Shown here: piece by piece, positions 23,459 to 32,691 of the stretch
How the letters are laid out: every line of letters begins with the position of its first letter
How positions within the stretch are numbered: the stretch's first letter is position 1
From: Oscillospiraceae bacterium
GTDB taxonomy: Bacteria; Bacillota; Clostridia; Oscillospirales; Acutalibacteraceae
Direction of reading: 5' to 3'
Assembly: GCA_902772935.1 (NCBI GenBank)
Contig: CACYCR010000088.1
Coordinates: 1 to 37,608 of the forward strand
Length of the DNA stretch: 37,608 bases
The notes under the pieces: model-generated
What the model saw: the letters and a program-made list of their open reading frames with translations, nothing else
Databases searched by the model: none
Told to the model about the DNA's origin: nothing
Made by a program: the position numbers and the translations under genes

Positions 23459-24759
23459 GAGGTTCCCCTTTTTTCAAATGCCGCGATGAAAAATCCGTCG
23501 CAATGATCCCTATGTGGCAGCAAGGTGACAAAGACATCCGCAGAAAGTGCCGGCAGCGGTGCCACAGGCACAAAGGACGTTGTCTCTTTAAGAAATGCCG
23601 CGCAGACGTCCTCGTTTTCCGCCTTTGAAAGCGAACAGGTCGAATAAATCAATCGACCGCCGTCCCTGACACAGGCAGCGCCGTTTTTCAGGATTGAAAG
23701 CTGCAGCTGCGGCAGCGCCGACAGGCTTTCCTCGGTTTTATATTTAATCTCCGGTTTACGACGCAAAATGCCGAGTCCCGCGCAGGGTACGTCACACAGC
23801 ACACGGTCGGCAAGACCGATGTCCGGTTTCTGCAAGGCGTCATGCACACCGGTGGAAACAGCTTGCAGCTGCAGCCGCTTTGCGCCCTGTTCAATCAGGC
23901 GCACCCGGGAGGGATACAGATCGAATGCACGTACCGAACCCCGGTCGCCCATGTCCTCGGCAATGCTGAATGTCTTGCCGCCGGGCGCAGCACAAAGATC
24001 AAACACGGTATCGCCCGGTTCCGCGCCCACCGCTTTTGCACAAAGGCAGCTCGCCTTGTCCTGCACATGAAACAACCCCTCACGAAACGATGCAAGCTGA
24101 TCGACCGCACACGGCAAAGACTGCAGACAAAGCAGCCCTTCCACGTCGGTCGGCGTGCAGGCAACACCTTCGTCTGCAAGTCGCTGCTGCAATTGCAGCG
24201 GCGTGGTCAGCAGCGGATTTACTTTAATGGTGACCTTACTTGGCAGCAAAGACTGTTCGAGAATGCCGCGCATGGCATCTTCACCGTACTCCGCATGCCA
24301 TTTGTCAATGAGCCACTGCGGACAGCTGAATTTCACACTGAGATAATTCTCTGCATTTTCTTCCGGAAGACATAAGCCATACGCCGAAATTTTTCGCAGC
24401 ACAGCATTGACAAGACCGCCGGCATACGCACAGACCTTTTTGGCAAGCAAAACCGTTTCGTTGACCGCTGCAGACGCCGGGACCTTTTCCATGAACAGAA
24501 TCTGATACGCGCCGAGACGCAGCAGACAAAGTACCTGCGGCTGCAGCTTTTGCAGCGGTTTTTTCAGGTAGAGTGACAAATTATAATCCAGCGTCAGCAA
24601 ACGCTCCGTCACACCGTAGACCAGCGCGGAAACAAACGCGCGGTCCCGCTGCGGCAGCGCTTTGAGCGCCGCGTTGTTTTCCAAAGTCAGATTGGAATAC
24701 GCCCCGTCCTTCTGCATACGCAAAAGCACAGTAAAGGCCGTTTTTCTTGCAGCATCCAT
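23455..24759 (-). CDS. rsmB: 16S rRNA m5C967 methyltransferase
   Basis: RsmB makes m5C967 in 16S rRNA. The 434-residue protein has an N-terminal NusB-like helical domain (1-140), the SAM-binding VFDLCAAPGGKT motif, and both cysteine motifs, CDVPCAGLG (motif IV) and YSTCSL (motif VI, catalytic). The length is normal for the family. The start lies 7 bases after the stop of the zinc metallopeptidase gene. Confidence 0.96.
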   Translation of the reverse strand: MDAARKTAFTVLLRMQKDGAYSNLTLENNAALKALPQRDRAFVSALVYGVTERLLTLDYNLSLYLKKPLQKLQPQVLCLLRLGAYQILFMEKVPASAAVNETVLLAKKVCAYAGGLVNAVLRKISAYGLCLPEENAENYLSVKFSCPQWLIDKWHAEYGEDAMRGILEQSLLPSKVTIKVNPLLTTPLQLQQRLADEGVACTPTDVEGLLCLQSLPCAVDQLASFREGLFHVQDKASCLCAKAVGAEPGDTVFDLCAAPGGKTFSIAEDMGDRGSVRAFDLYPSRVRLIEQGAKRLQLQAVSTGVHDALQKPDIGLADRVLCDVPCAGLGILRRKPEIKYKTEESLSALPQLQLSILKNGAACVRDGGRLIYSTCSLSKAENEDVCAAFLKETTSFVPVAPLPALSADVFVTLLPHRDHCDGFFIAAFEKRGTS

Positions 24760-24766
24760 CGGCGTA

Positions 24767-25450
24767 TTATCTCCGGTTCCGGCTGCGCAGAATCAGCCGC
24801 AGCAGTGACGCAATGGATACGATCAACGCAGCAACATATGTCATCGCCGCAGCGGAGAGTACCTTGCGCGCGCCTTTGATCTCCTGTTCGTCAAGCATCC
24901 CTGTTTCATCAATGACCTTGAGAGCGCGGGAACTGGCGTTGAATTCCACCGGCAGCGTCACCAACTGAAACAGCACAACGAAGGAAAACAATGCGATACC
25001 CGCAAGCATCAGCGGGCGAAACCCAAGTGCAAAACCGATCACCGCAAGCAGAATACCGCCGGACGATCCGATGTTCGCCACCGGCAGGATCGCGTTGCGC
25101 ACCTTGATCGGCGAATAATTCTCTGCATGCTGTGCTGCGTGCCCGGCCTCATGACAGGCGATGCCGACGGCAGCCACTGAGGTGCTGCCATAAACGCCCT
25201 GCGACAAGCGGATGACGTTCGCCTTCGGATCGTAGTGGTCTGTCAGGTTTCCGGCAATCTGTTCAATGCGGACATTCGTAATGCCGTAATAAGACAGCAC
25301 ACGCGCAGCCGCTGCAGCGCCGGTCAGACCGCGGACGTTGAGAATCTTTGAATTCTTGCGATAGGCGCTTTTCACCCAGCCCTGCACGATCAGAGAAAGG
25401 AGCATGGCAGGCAGCACCAGAATCAGATAATAATAATCGTACCAGATCAT
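24767..25450 (-). CDS. yugP: YugP-type zinc metallopeptidase
   Basis: The 227-residue membrane protein has an N-terminal helix (6-23), the zinc motif HEAGH at 100-104 within GIACHEAGHAAQHAEN, and several C-terminal membrane segments. It matches the neutral zinc metallopeptidase family (DUF-type peptidase_membrane YugP) found in this operon of Clostridia; the substrate is unknown. Its start overlaps the fmt stop by 4 bases and GAGGTG precedes it. Confidence 0.9.
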   Translation of the reverse strand: MIWYDYYYLILVLPAMLLSLIVQGWVKSAYRKNSKILNVRGLTGAAAAARVLSYYGITNVRIEQIAGNLTDHYDPKANVIRLSQGVYGSTSVAAVGIACHEAGHAAQHAENYSPIKVRNAILPVANIGSSGGILLAVIGFALGFRPLMLAGIALFSFVVLFQLVTLPVEFNASSRALKVIDETGMLDEQEIKGARKVLSAAAMTYVAALIVSIASLLRLILRSRNRR

Positions 25451-26394
25451 GATTTCACCTCATTTTCACCGAGGACAGTCCCGGCAGAAAGATGTGCGCC
25501 GTTCAAAAACGCAGCAGCCGTCATCCGTTTTTTTCCTTCCGGCTGCAGCTCGGTCAGTTCAATGCATCGGTTGTCGCCGCAGCAAACCAACAGCTTTCCG
25601 TTTGCCGGAATGACAGCGCCCGGCGTACCGTTGCCCGATTTATCCGAGAGCAGCGAGTGATGCAATTTCAACAGCTTTCCGTTCAGCAATGTATGCGCAC
25701 CCGGCCAGGAATACAAGCCGCGAATTTTATTGTGAATTGTCAGCGCGCTCTGCGTCCAGTCGATCGTGCCGAGTTCTTTGGTCAGCAGACTGACCGTTGT
25801 CGCTTTAGTGTGGTCCTGCGGTATTCTGACAGCGGTCCCCGCCTCGATCTGTTCAATGGTTTTGAGCAGCAGCTTCGCGCCGATGGCCGACAGGCGGTCA
25901 AAGAGGTCTTCTGTTGTATCATTGATTCCGATGGGACAACGTTCCGTCAGCAGAATGTCGCCGGTATCCATGCCCTCATCCATCTGCATACTGGTCACGC
26001 CGGTCTCGCTGTCCCCGTTGATCACTGCCCAGTGAATCGGCGACGCACCGCGGTATTTCGGCAAAAGCGACGCATGAATATTGACGCAGCCGTATTTCGG
26101 AAATGCGAGGACATCCGGCGGAAGGATTTTCCCGTACGCGACTACGATCACGAGGTCGGGAGAAATCTCCTGCAGCAAGCGGACACCCTCGCCGTTTCGC
26201 AGCGATTTCGGCTGAAAAACCGGCAAGTTATGCCGCAGCGCTTCTTCTTTCACCGGCGGCATTTTCAGCTCTTGCTTTCTGCCGACCGGTTTGTCCGGCT
26301 GACAGAAAACGCCGACAACCGCATGTCCGGCCTCGACAAGTGCGCGCAAACAGGGTACCGAAAAATCCGGCGTACCCATAAAAGCAATTCTCAT
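25447..26394 (-). CDS. fmt: Methionyl-tRNA formyltransferase
   Basis: Fmt formylates initiator Met-tRNA using 10-formyl-THF. The 315-residue protein has MRIAFMGTPDFSV at the start, the formyltransferase core NIHASLLPKYRGASPIH with catalytic Asn/His, the MDEGMDTGDIL segment, and a C-terminal OB-like tRNA-binding domain. ATG 26394 is preferred: GGGGAG lies 8 bases upstream, and the sequence begins like other Fmt proteins. It starts 2 bases after the def stop, so deformylase and formyltransferase are coupled as usual. Confidence 0.97.
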   Translation of the reverse strand: MRIAFMGTPDFSVPCLRALVEAGHAVVGVFCQPDKPVGRKQELKMPPVKEEALRHNLPVFQPKSLRNGEGVRLLQEISPDLVIVVAYGKILPPDVLAFPKYGCVNIHASLLPKYRGASPIHWAVINGDSETGVTSMQMDEGMDTGDILLTERCPIGINDTTEDLFDRLSAIGAKLLLKTIEQIEAGTAVRIPQDHTKATTVSLLTKELGTIDWTQSALTIHNKIRGLYSWPGAHTLLNGKLLKLHHSLLSDKSGNGTPGAVIPANGKLLVCCGDNRCIELTELQPEGKKRMTAAAFLNGAHLSAGTVLGENEVKS

Positions 26395-26395
26395 A

Positions 26396-26899
26396 TCATT
26401 CACTCCCCTGCTGCCGCTGCGCCTGCAGGCGGCGGACTTCTTCCTCTGTCAGCATTTTTTCCATACGGTCGGTAAACAGATGGCCGTCCAAATGATCGAT
26501 CTCATGACAGAAGCAGCGCGCCTTCAGGCCCTCGGCTTCATAACGGTGCCAGCGGCCCAAACGGTCCTGCGCCTTGATTACAACGTGATCAGGCCGTTTG
26601 ACGATCGCCCATTTGTTCGGCAGTGAAAGGCAGCCTTCCTGTCCTTCCTGTTCGCCGTCCGCGGAAACAATCTCCGGATTGACGAGTTCCAGCGGGCCTG
26701 TGCCGTCACCCACATCCACAACGACAACGCGCCGCAGCAGACCGACCTGTACCGCAGCAAGGCCGACGCCTTCGGCTTTGTACATGGTGTCCTTCATATC
26801 GTCCAGAATCATCCAGAGCTTTTCGTTGAACTTATCCACCACTCTGCTTTTTTTGCGGAGGATGGGGTCTTCTTCTGTTACAATGTTTCGAATTGCCAT
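26396..26899 (-). CDS. def: Peptide deformylase
   Basis: Def removes the formyl group from nascent proteins. The 167-residue protein has all three motifs: GVGLAAVQVG, EGCLSLP (metal Cys) and HEIDHLDG (metal His pair and catalytic Glu). The ATG follows an AAGG about 10 bases upstream. It stands between priA and fmt in the canonical order. Confidence 0.97.
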   Translation of the reverse strand: MAIRNIVTEEDPILRKKSRVVDKFNEKLWMILDDMKDTMYKAEGVGLAAVQVGLLRRVVVVDVGDGTGPLELVNPEIVSADGEQEGQEGCLSLPNKWAIVKRPDHVVIKAQDRLGRWHRYEAEGLKARCFCHEIDHLDGHLFTDRMEKMLTEEEVRRLQAQRQQGSE

Positions 26900-26937
26900 C
26901 AGTTTATACCTTCTTCATAAAATGTAGTTAAGTATTT

Positions 26938-29388
26938 TTACATTAAATTTTCCGGATTGATATCCGCCGAAAAAGAAACGGCGTGCATGGACGGCATCCG
27001 TCCGAAGTCCACCAGCAGCGTATGGATCATATGGCGGAACCGTCTTGTATTTTTGCACTTGATCAGGATGCGAAACCGGAACCGGTTGTTCATCTTCCCG
27101 ATCCGCGGCGGCATCACCGGCAGAACGATGATGTGCTGGTCCTGGTATTCGTTCTGTGCCATCTCCTTGAGGCGCGTAAGCACCTGCTGCGCCGCCTGCA
27201 AGGCTTTCGCCTCATCCTCCGCCGTGCAGCAAAGCGCACAGATGTCGCAGTACGGCGGATAGATCATCGCTTTGCGAATCTGAATTTCCGTGTTAAAAAA
27301 TGCCGGATAATCCTGTGCTCTTGCCAATTGAATGACGCCGTTTTCGGGCGTCATCGTCTGAATCAGCGCCACGCCTTTTGCTTTGCCGCGGCCGGCGCGT
27401 CCGACGACCTGCGTCAGCAGATCAAAGGTTCGCTCTTCACTGCGGTAATCGTCGTTGTGCAGCGACAGATCCGCATTCAGCACGCCGACGAGCGTCACGT
27501 TTTCAAAGTTCAGCCCCTTGGCAACCATTTGTGTGCCGAGCATGATGTCATATTTTCCGCTGCCGAAATCGAGCAGTTTTTTCTCAAAGGCATCCCTTGT
27601 CGCAGTGGAGTCGGTATCCATGCGCACAACCCGCGCCTGCGGGAACAGTTCGCCCAGTTCTTCTTCAATTTTCTGCGTTCCCGTTCCGGCGTACCGCAGG
27701 CCGTGCTTTTGGCAGGCGGGACAAACCGTAGTGAACGGAGCGCTGTAACCGCAGTAATGGCACATCAGGCGCCCGTTTGCGGCGTGATAGGTCAACGAGA
27801 TGCTGCACGACGGGCAGGTCACCACCTCGCCGCAATGATCGCACGCGACAAAGGTGTTGTACCCGCGGCGGTTCATCAGTAAAATGGACTGCCGGCCTTC
27901 GTCAAGATTTTTTTGCAGCAGCTCTGTCAGTTCGATGGAAATTGTGTGTTTGTTGCCGCGCTGACGGTCGCGCTTCATGTCAACAACCGTGACGTCCGGC
28001 AACACCGCGTCGCCATATCGTTCCGGCAGTGTCTCCAGGGCATAAATGCCTTTTTTTGCAAAGCCATAGCTTTCCATACTTGGCGTTGCAGACGCAAGCA
28101 GCAACAGCGCGTGATGCCATTTTGCACGAAATTTTGCAACCTCGCGCGCATGATAACGCGGTGCGCTTTCGGATTTGTAGGTGTGCTCCTGTTCTTCATC
28201 CATCACGATCAAACCGAGATTGTCAAACGGCGCAAACACAGCGGAGCGTGTGCCGACCGCGATTTTGACTTTGCCGTCCTTGACGCGGCGGTATTCATCC
28301 TTTCGTTCACCGACGGACAGCGCCGAATGAAAAATGGCAACGGCATCACCGTAACGCCCCTTGAAAATCGCCATCATCTGCGGCGTCAGAGAAATCTCCG
28401 GCACCATCATGATGACCTGCCTGCCATCCTGCAGAACAGCATCGATCAGTCGCAGAAACACAGAAGTCTTTCCGCTGCCGGTCACACCGTACAGCAGTGC
28501 TGTGCCGCCGCGGGGATACTTTTCCAGCAGATGGTCAAACGCCGTCTGCTGATGGGGCGTCAGTGTGATTGCCTTTTTTGCGTCGGGACGGACATTCAGC
28601 GCCTGCGGCATCCGGTACGTCTCCCGGTCAACAATTTGCAAGACGCCGCGCTTTTCCAGATTGGATATGACCGCGCTTGTCACACCGGCAAAATAACACA
28701 GCTCCTTGACAGACGCCGCACCGACATCCAAGAGCGTCTCGGCAACGCGGCGCTGCTTTTCGGTCAGATCCGCCGGCAGCGCTTCCGGCGTCGAAAACGT
28801 CGGGTGCAGCACAGCGGTTTTGACGGTCAGGTTGCCGACCGACCGCGTCGGCGCATAGTTGCGGACCACCAGCTTTTTCTGCAGCAGCCGCTCCAATACA
28901 TCGCTTGACCCCTCCAGCGCGCAGGCGGCGAGAATCTCTTTTTTGGAAAGATAACCGCCTGCAGACAGCAGAAACCGATGCACCCGCTGTTCGGTCTCGC
29001 TCAGGCGTACCGGCGTCTTCAGCTCCAGTGCGGCAAACGACAGGCTGATTTTCACCTGAAACCCGGTCGGCAGCTGTACCTTCGCCGCCTCATAATAGGT
29101 GCAGAAGGTCCGCTCTTTCAGAAACACGGCAAGCTGCAGCGCCTCTTCAGAAAACAGCGGCGATTGGTCCAGCACGTCCAGCAGCGCTTTATAACGTTTG
29201 CCTGTTTCCGGCGTATCCAGTGAAAAAATCACGCCCAGCCGTTTTCCGGCGCCGCTGCCGAACGAAACGAGCACCCGCGCGCCGGGGACTGCCGCGTCGC
29301 GCAGGTGTTCGGGAATCAGATAACCGTACAAAATGTCAAAATGATATGCAACATTTTCAACGGCAACGAGAGCGAGAATTTGTTCCAT
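26938..29388 (-). CDS. priA: Primosomal protein N', replication restart helicase
   Basis: PriA reloads the replisome at stalled forks. The 816-residue protein has the N-terminal 3'-DNA-binding domain, a winged-helix region (about 205-260), Walker A GVTGSGKT at 301-308, DEEQEH as Walker B, four zinc-binding CxxC pairs (CDHC, CPSC, CHYC, CPAC) and the helicase C-terminal core with VVGRAGRG. All parts are complete. It lies 31 bases after rpoZ. Confidence 0.97.
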   Translation of the reverse strand: MEQILALVAVENVAYHFDILYGYLIPEHLRDAAVPGARVLVSFGSGAGKRLGVIFSLDTPETGKRYKALLDVLDQSPLFSEEALQLAVFLKERTFCTYYEAAKVQLPTGFQVKISLSFAALELKTPVRLSETEQRVHRFLLSAGGYLSKKEILAACALEGSSDVLERLLQKKLVVRNYAPTRSVGNLTVKTAVLHPTFSTPEALPADLTEKQRRVAETLLDVGAASVKELCYFAGVTSAVISNLEKRGVLQIVDRETYRMPQALNVRPDAKKAITLTPHQQTAFDHLLEKYPRGGTALLYGVTGSGKTSVFLRLIDAVLQDGRQVIMMVPEISLTPQMMAIFKGRYGDAVAIFHSALSVGERKDEYRRVKDGKVKIAVGTRSAVFAPFDNLGLIVMDEEQEHTYKSESAPRYHAREVAKFRAKWHHALLLLASATPSMESYGFAKKGIYALETLPERYGDAVLPDVTVVDMKRDRQRGNKHTISIELTELLQKNLDEGRQSILLMNRRGYNTFVACDHCGEVVTCPSCSISLTYHAANGRLMCHYCGYSAPFTTVCPACQKHGLRYAGTGTQKIEEELGELFPQARVVRMDTDSTATRDAFEKKLLDFGSGKYDIMLGTQMVAKGLNFENVTLVGVLNADLSLHNDDYRSEERTFDLLTQVVGRAGRGKAKGVALIQTMTPENGVIQLARAQDYPAFFNTEIQIRKAMIYPPYCDICALCCTAEDEAKALQAAQQVLTRLKEMAQNEYQDQHIIVLPVMPPRIGKMNNRFRFRILIKCKNTRRFRHMIHTLLVDFGRMPSMHAVSFSADINPENLM

Positions 29389-29419
29389 ATCATTTCACAT
29401 CCTATTGATTCAGTCGTAT

Positions 29420-29629
29420 TCAGATATTCCGGATCTCTTCCGGTTCTCTGATGGAAAGGTCTCCGGCAAGAAACTCATCGAGCGCATAACTGACCGGTTT
29501 GTCCGTGCCGCATTTTTCACTCAACTTCGGGTCTTCTGCGATCTGGCGCGCACGTTTTGCAACGGCGATGACCAGAGAATACCGGCTGGTTTTGTCTTTC
29601 AGAATTTTTCTCAGATCAGGATTCAGCAT
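29420..29629 (-). CDS. rpoZ: RNA polymerase omega subunit
   Basis: The 69-residue protein fits omega: the helical core SRYSLVIAVAKRARQIAED and the YALDEFLAGDL segment. It stabilises RNA polymerase. The start overlaps the gmk stop by 14 bases, and GAGG lies about 8 bases before the ATG. Confidence 0.92.
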   Translation of the reverse strand: MLNPDLRKILKDKTSRYSLVIAVAKRARQIAEDPKLSEKCGTDKPVSYALDEFLAGDLSIREPEEIRNI

Positions 29630-30236
29630 AATTGATTACCTCACATATTTTATGAATTGTTCTGTCTTTTATCAATTTCGACGCGCGAATGATTGCCAGG
29701 AGATCCTCCACGGCATCCTCCAGCACATCGTTGATTACGATATAATCATAGTCGCAGGCATGCATCAGCTCCTCTTTGGCAATGGAAAGCCGGTGCGCAA
29801 CCGCTTCATCGGTTTCGGTACCGCGCCCCTTGAGCCGCTGTTCAAGAACCTGCAGCGACGGCGGTGCAAGAAAAACCTCCACTGCCTCCGGCATCAGCCG
29901 CCGGACATTTTTTCCGCCGGTAACTTCAATGTTCAGAATGACGGTCTTCCCTTGCTGCAAAAGCGTTTCAATCGGGCCGACCGGCGTTCCGTAATAGTTT
30001 TTGCCGTACTGTGCATATTCAAGCATTCGGTCTGCTTCCACATTGCGCCTGAATTCGTCTTCCGTGACGAAATAATAGTGTACGCCGTTTTGTTCGTCAC
30101 CACGCATCGGACGCGTTGTCATCGAAACGGAAAGGAAGCCCTCGTCGCCGATGCGATCCAACACCTTGGAAATGATCGTGTCTTTTCCGCAGCCGGACGG
30201 GCCGGAAACCACCAAAAGCAACCCTTTGTCATTCAT
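29616..30236 (-). CDS. gmk: Guanylate kinase
   Basis: Gmk phosphorylates GMP to GDP. The 206-residue protein has the P-loop [19 protein letters not shown] (GMP binding), the YGTPVG segment and [12 protein letters not shown] 30236 is chosen: GGAGGAAG precedes it and it overlaps the remA stop by 8 bases. The frame extends 11 codons upstream but into remA without a ribosome site. Confidence 0.96.
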   Translation of the reverse strand: MNDKGLLLVVSGPSGCGKDTIISKVLDRIGDEGFLSVSMTTRPMRGDEQNGVHYYFVTEDEFRRNVEADRMLEYAQYGKNYYGTPVGPIETLLQQGKTVILNIEVTGGKNVRRLMPEAVEVFLAPPSLQVLEQRLKGRGTETDEAVAHRLSIAKEELMHACDYDYIVINDVLEDAVEDLLAIIRASKLIKDRTIHKICEVINYAES

Positions 30237-30498
30237 CTTCTGCTTCCTCCGCAAACGTGTTTTCATCACTGTTCAGACGGTTTGCCACCGTCTCCGCCTG
30301 CAGATAGGACAGAATCACATGGTCGCTGTCCATGACAATCACCGCGCGGGTACGGCGCCCCTGCGTCGCATCAATCAAAGTACCGCGCTTTTTGCAGTCC
30401 TGAATGATGCGCTTGATCGGCGCGGACTCCGGACTGACCACAGCGATCAGGCGGTTTGCGTTGATCATGTTTCCGAATCCGATGTTCACGAGCTTCAA
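30229..30498 (-). CDS. remA: RemA/DUF370 regulator
   Basis: The 89-residue protein starts [20 protein letters not shown], the signature of RemA (DUF370), a DNA-binding protein known in B. subtilis to activate biofilm matrix and osmoprotection genes. Its acidic C-terminal tail ([11 protein letters not shown]) follows a VILS motif. It sits between yicC and gmk as in most Firmicutes. Confidence 0.95.
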   Translation of the reverse strand: MKLVNIGFGNMINANRLIAVVSPESAPIKRIIQDCKKRGTLIDATQGRRTRAVIVMDSDHVILSYLQAETVANRLNSDENTFAEEAEDE

Positions 30499-30513
30499 GA
30501 TGACGTCCCTCCG

Positions 30514-31392
30514 TTACTCAACGTTCTGCACTTGTTCTCTGATTTTTTCAATCTCCGCTTTGATGTCAATAACGTGTCTTGCAATTTCCACGTCCTGCGC
30601 TTTGGAACCGATCGTGTTGGCCTCCCGGTTGAATTCCTGAATCAGAAAATCCATTTTTCGGCCGATCGCAACCTCGGCGTCCATGAAGGAGTGCATCTGA
30701 TCAATGTGACTGCGCAGCCGTACGGTCTCTTCCGCAACGGCAATCTTATCGGCGAAGATCGCCGCTTCGGTCAGAAGACGCTGTTCATCCGCATGTACAT
30801 CCTCCAGAACGGTACGCATCCGTTCAAGCAGCTTTTCATTGTACAGTCGGACGGTTTCCGGTGAGCGTGCTTCAATGAATGCAACGTGCTCCAGAATCAG
30901 ATCACAGCGGGAAAGGATGTCCTGCTTCAGCTTTTCACCTTCGCGCTCCCGCATGGAAACAAATGAATCCGCAGCCTGCGCGGCAACCGTTTTCACCGCA
31001 TTCCAGACACGCTCTTCGTCCGCTTCCGCCTTGTGTACGGAGAAGATATCATAGTACTTTGCGAACGACGACACCGTCAGATCGTCCGGCAGTTCATAAC
31101 GGTTGCAAAGCTCCTTGAGCGCGTTGTAATATCCCTGTGCCAGCGAGTGATTGATCTCCACGGTGCAATCCTGTTCGTCGAGCGATTCGATCGCTACAAA
31201 GCATTCGATTTTGCCGCGGGAGACGCGACCCTGCAAATAGGATTTCAGCTTTTCATCCAGAAATCCGTAACTTCTCGGCGTCCGCGCCGAAAATTCAAAA
31301 TAACGATGATTTACACTTTTCAGTTCAACGGTGACCTGATACCCATCCACCGTTGCCTGCGCCCGGCCGAAGCCGGTCATGCTTCTGATCAT
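30514..31392 (-). CDS. yicC: YicC/YloC family endoribonuclease
   Basis: The 292-residue protein begins MIRSMTGFGRA, the family hallmark, and ends with the ANTIGSKAQDVEIARHVIDI region of the C-terminal YicC domain. Family members cleave RNA and affect small-RNA decay in E. coli; the role in Firmicutes is less clear. ATG 31392 fits GGGGAGG 8 bases upstream. It is the first gene of the long operon and has a perfect promoter and an unusual hairpin at its ribosome site. Confidence 0.95.
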   Translation of the reverse strand: MIRSMTGFGRAQATVDGYQVTVELKSVNHRYFEFSARTPRSYGFLDEKLKSYLQGRVSRGKIECFVAIESLDEQDCTVEINHSLAQGYYNALKELCNRYELPDDLTVSSFAKYYDIFSVHKAEADEERVWNAVKTVAAQAADSFVSMREREGEKLKQDILSRCDLILEHVAFIEARSPETVRLYNEKLLERMRTVLEDVHADEQRLLTEAAIFADKIAVAEETVRLRSHIDQMHSFMDAEVAIGRKMDFLIQEFNREANTIGSKAQDVEIARHVIDIKAEIEKIREQVQNVE

Positions 31393-31405
31393 GGAGGAAG
31401 CCTCC
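31393..31405 (-). promoter_or_regulatory. Hairpin covering the yicC ribosome site
   Basis: On the minus strand GGAGG (31401-31405), the yicC ribosome-binding site, is followed by CTT and then its exact complement CCTCC (31393-31397), which abuts the ATG. Folding would hide the site. The stem is only 5 G/C-rich pairs with a 3-base loop, so any effect is inferred. Confidence 0.4.
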
Positions 31406-31458
31406 CCTTTCATCATCCGGTTTTCGCCGGATTTCTTCATTTTTCTTGATGTTTCTTT

Positions 31459-31487
31459 ATTATATAACGAAAGCCACCGTTTGTCAA
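31459..31487 (-). promoter_or_regulatory. Perfect-consensus sigma-A promoter of the yicC-rsgA operon
   Basis: Minus strand TTGACA (31482-31487), 17-base spacer, TATAAT (31459-31464). The TGA in the -35 box is also the stop codon of the gene upstream (31484-31486). The leader to yicC is about 60 bases. Confidence 0.78.
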
Positions 31488-31813
31488 CAACCGCAGTACC
31501 CCATCAGGAGCGTCGGAATGTCATTCGTCAGGACGCCGTCTTTATCTTCAAAGCGCATCCGTGCCGTGACTGCCGCGGCGTCCGGCGCGGAACAAACCGC
31601 CATGTAAACGCCTTTGTTTGCCGCATAATTGAGCGCGGCACGAAAAAGACCTTCGCCGATCTCCGGGTCCTGCGCATTAAGCGCAGTCAGGTCGGCAACG
31701 CCGTCATGAATCAGCAGCGTGCAGGTGCCGCATCGCGTCTCGCCGTCGAGCGCGTCAAATCGCGCCGTGCAGTCTGCTGTACCAATATCTTCCGGTCGGA
31801 AATACAACATCAT
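31484..31813 (-). CDS. 109-residue hypothetical protein, faintly GNAT-like
   Basis: The product starts MMLYFRPEDIG. A Cys pair (CGTC) lies near residue 28, a segment with the look of an acetyltransferase core (IGEGLFRAALNYAANKG) lies in the middle, and the end is GYCGC. I do not recognise it with confidence; it is too short for a normal GNAT. GAGG lies a few bases before the start, and it begins 6 bases after the rluB stop, so it is expressed as a real gene. It is the last gene of the group that begins with DUF1385 or rluB. Confidence 0.72.
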   Translation of the reverse strand: MMLYFRPEDIGTADCTARFDALDGETRCGTCTLLIHDGVADLTALNAQDPEIGEGLFRAALNYAANKGVYMAVCSAPDAAAVTARMRFEDKDGVLTNDIPTLLMGYCGC

Positions 31814-31819
31814 GTTTCC

Positions 31820-32563
31820 TCATTTCTTTTTGCGTTCCATGCCCGCAGCGAGCATCAGTTTGCGTATCTCATCTTCTGAAAGGTCGCGCCAGTCGCCCTG
31901 CTTGAGCATTCCGAGCTTGACGGAACCGACAGCAATCAGCCGCAGCCGTGCCACTTCCAGCCCAAGCTCTTCGCACATTTTCCGGATCTGCCGGTTGCGT
32001 CCTTCGTACAAAACGATTTCCAGTACCACGCGGTTTTCTTCACTTGTAACTACACGCACTTCCGCAGGCGCGGTCATGCGGTCGTCGATGATGATGCCCT
32101 GGGTGATCTTCGTCAGCATCTCCTGTGTGACCGGGGGCCGCACGGTCACGCGATAGGTTTTTGAAACGTGTTTTGACGGGTGCGTCAGCGCGTTGGCAAA
32201 AGCGCCGTCATTGGTAAACAGCAACAAGCCTTCGGAATCCTTGTCCAGCCGCCCGATCGGATAGACCCGGCCGGGAACGTCGGCAATCAGCTGCGCGACG
32301 CATTTGCGATCCATTTCGTCGTTCATCGTCGTAATGAAACCGCGGGGTTTATTGAGCATCACATAAATGCGGTCCTTCTTCTGCGTGACCCGTTTTCCGC
32401 TGACAAGCACGGTGTCCCGTTTCGGGTCCACCTGATCGCCGATGGCGGCGACTTTTCCGTTGACCCGGACTTTTCCGGCTTCAATCAGCGTTTCGCTTTT
32501 TCGGCGCGACGCAACACCGCAGTCGGCAAGAAATTTCTGTAATCTGACTTTTTTATCTGGCAT
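31820..32563 (-). CDS. rluB: RluB/RsuA family rRNA pseudouridine synthase
   Basis: The 247-residue protein has an S4 RNA-binding domain (VRLQKFLADCGVASRR, 5-20), the catalytic GRLDKDSEGLLLF segment with Asp, and the EGRNRQIRKM C-terminal motif. It modifies 23S or 16S rRNA. ATG 32563 is chosen for GAGGAG 8 bases upstream and because the S4 domain then starts at once; the frame runs 25 codons further without support. Confidence 0.95.
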   Translation of the reverse strand: MPDKKVRLQKFLADCGVASRRKSETLIEAGKVRVNGKVAAIGDQVDPKRDTVLVSGKRVTQKKDRIYVMLNKPRGFITTMNDEMDRKCVAQLIADVPGRVYPIGRLDKDSEGLLLFTNDGAFANALTHPSKHVSKTYRVTVRPPVTQEMLTKITQGIIIDDRMTAPAEVRVVTSEENRVVLEIVLYEGRNRQIRKMCEELGLEVARLRLIAVGSVKLGMLKQGDWRDLSEDEIRKLMLAAGMERKKK

Positions 32564-32631
32564 TGGAGCTCTCCTCTTTGACGCATACGAAACCAAAAAG
32601 CCGGCATTCGCTTCACATGAAAACAGCAAAG

Positions 32632-32670
32632 CAACCACCTGCCGTTCAATGCGTATGCAGGCGGTTGTTT
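32632..32670 (-). terminator. Possible terminator or attenuator after ytfJ
   Basis: CAACCACCTGC (32632-32642) pairs with GCAGGCGGTTG (32657-32667) with one mismatch. The T run is weak on both strands. It lies between ytfJ and rluB and may partly separate them. Confidence 0.4.
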
Positions 32671-32691
32671 TGGTATACCGTATGTATTGAA

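Noticed and set aside
29616..30236. Loss of the P-loop Ser in guanylate kinase (GKDT instead of GKST)
   Set aside because: Gmk proteins vary at this position (for example GKGT in Bacillus), so the change is not evidence of lost function.
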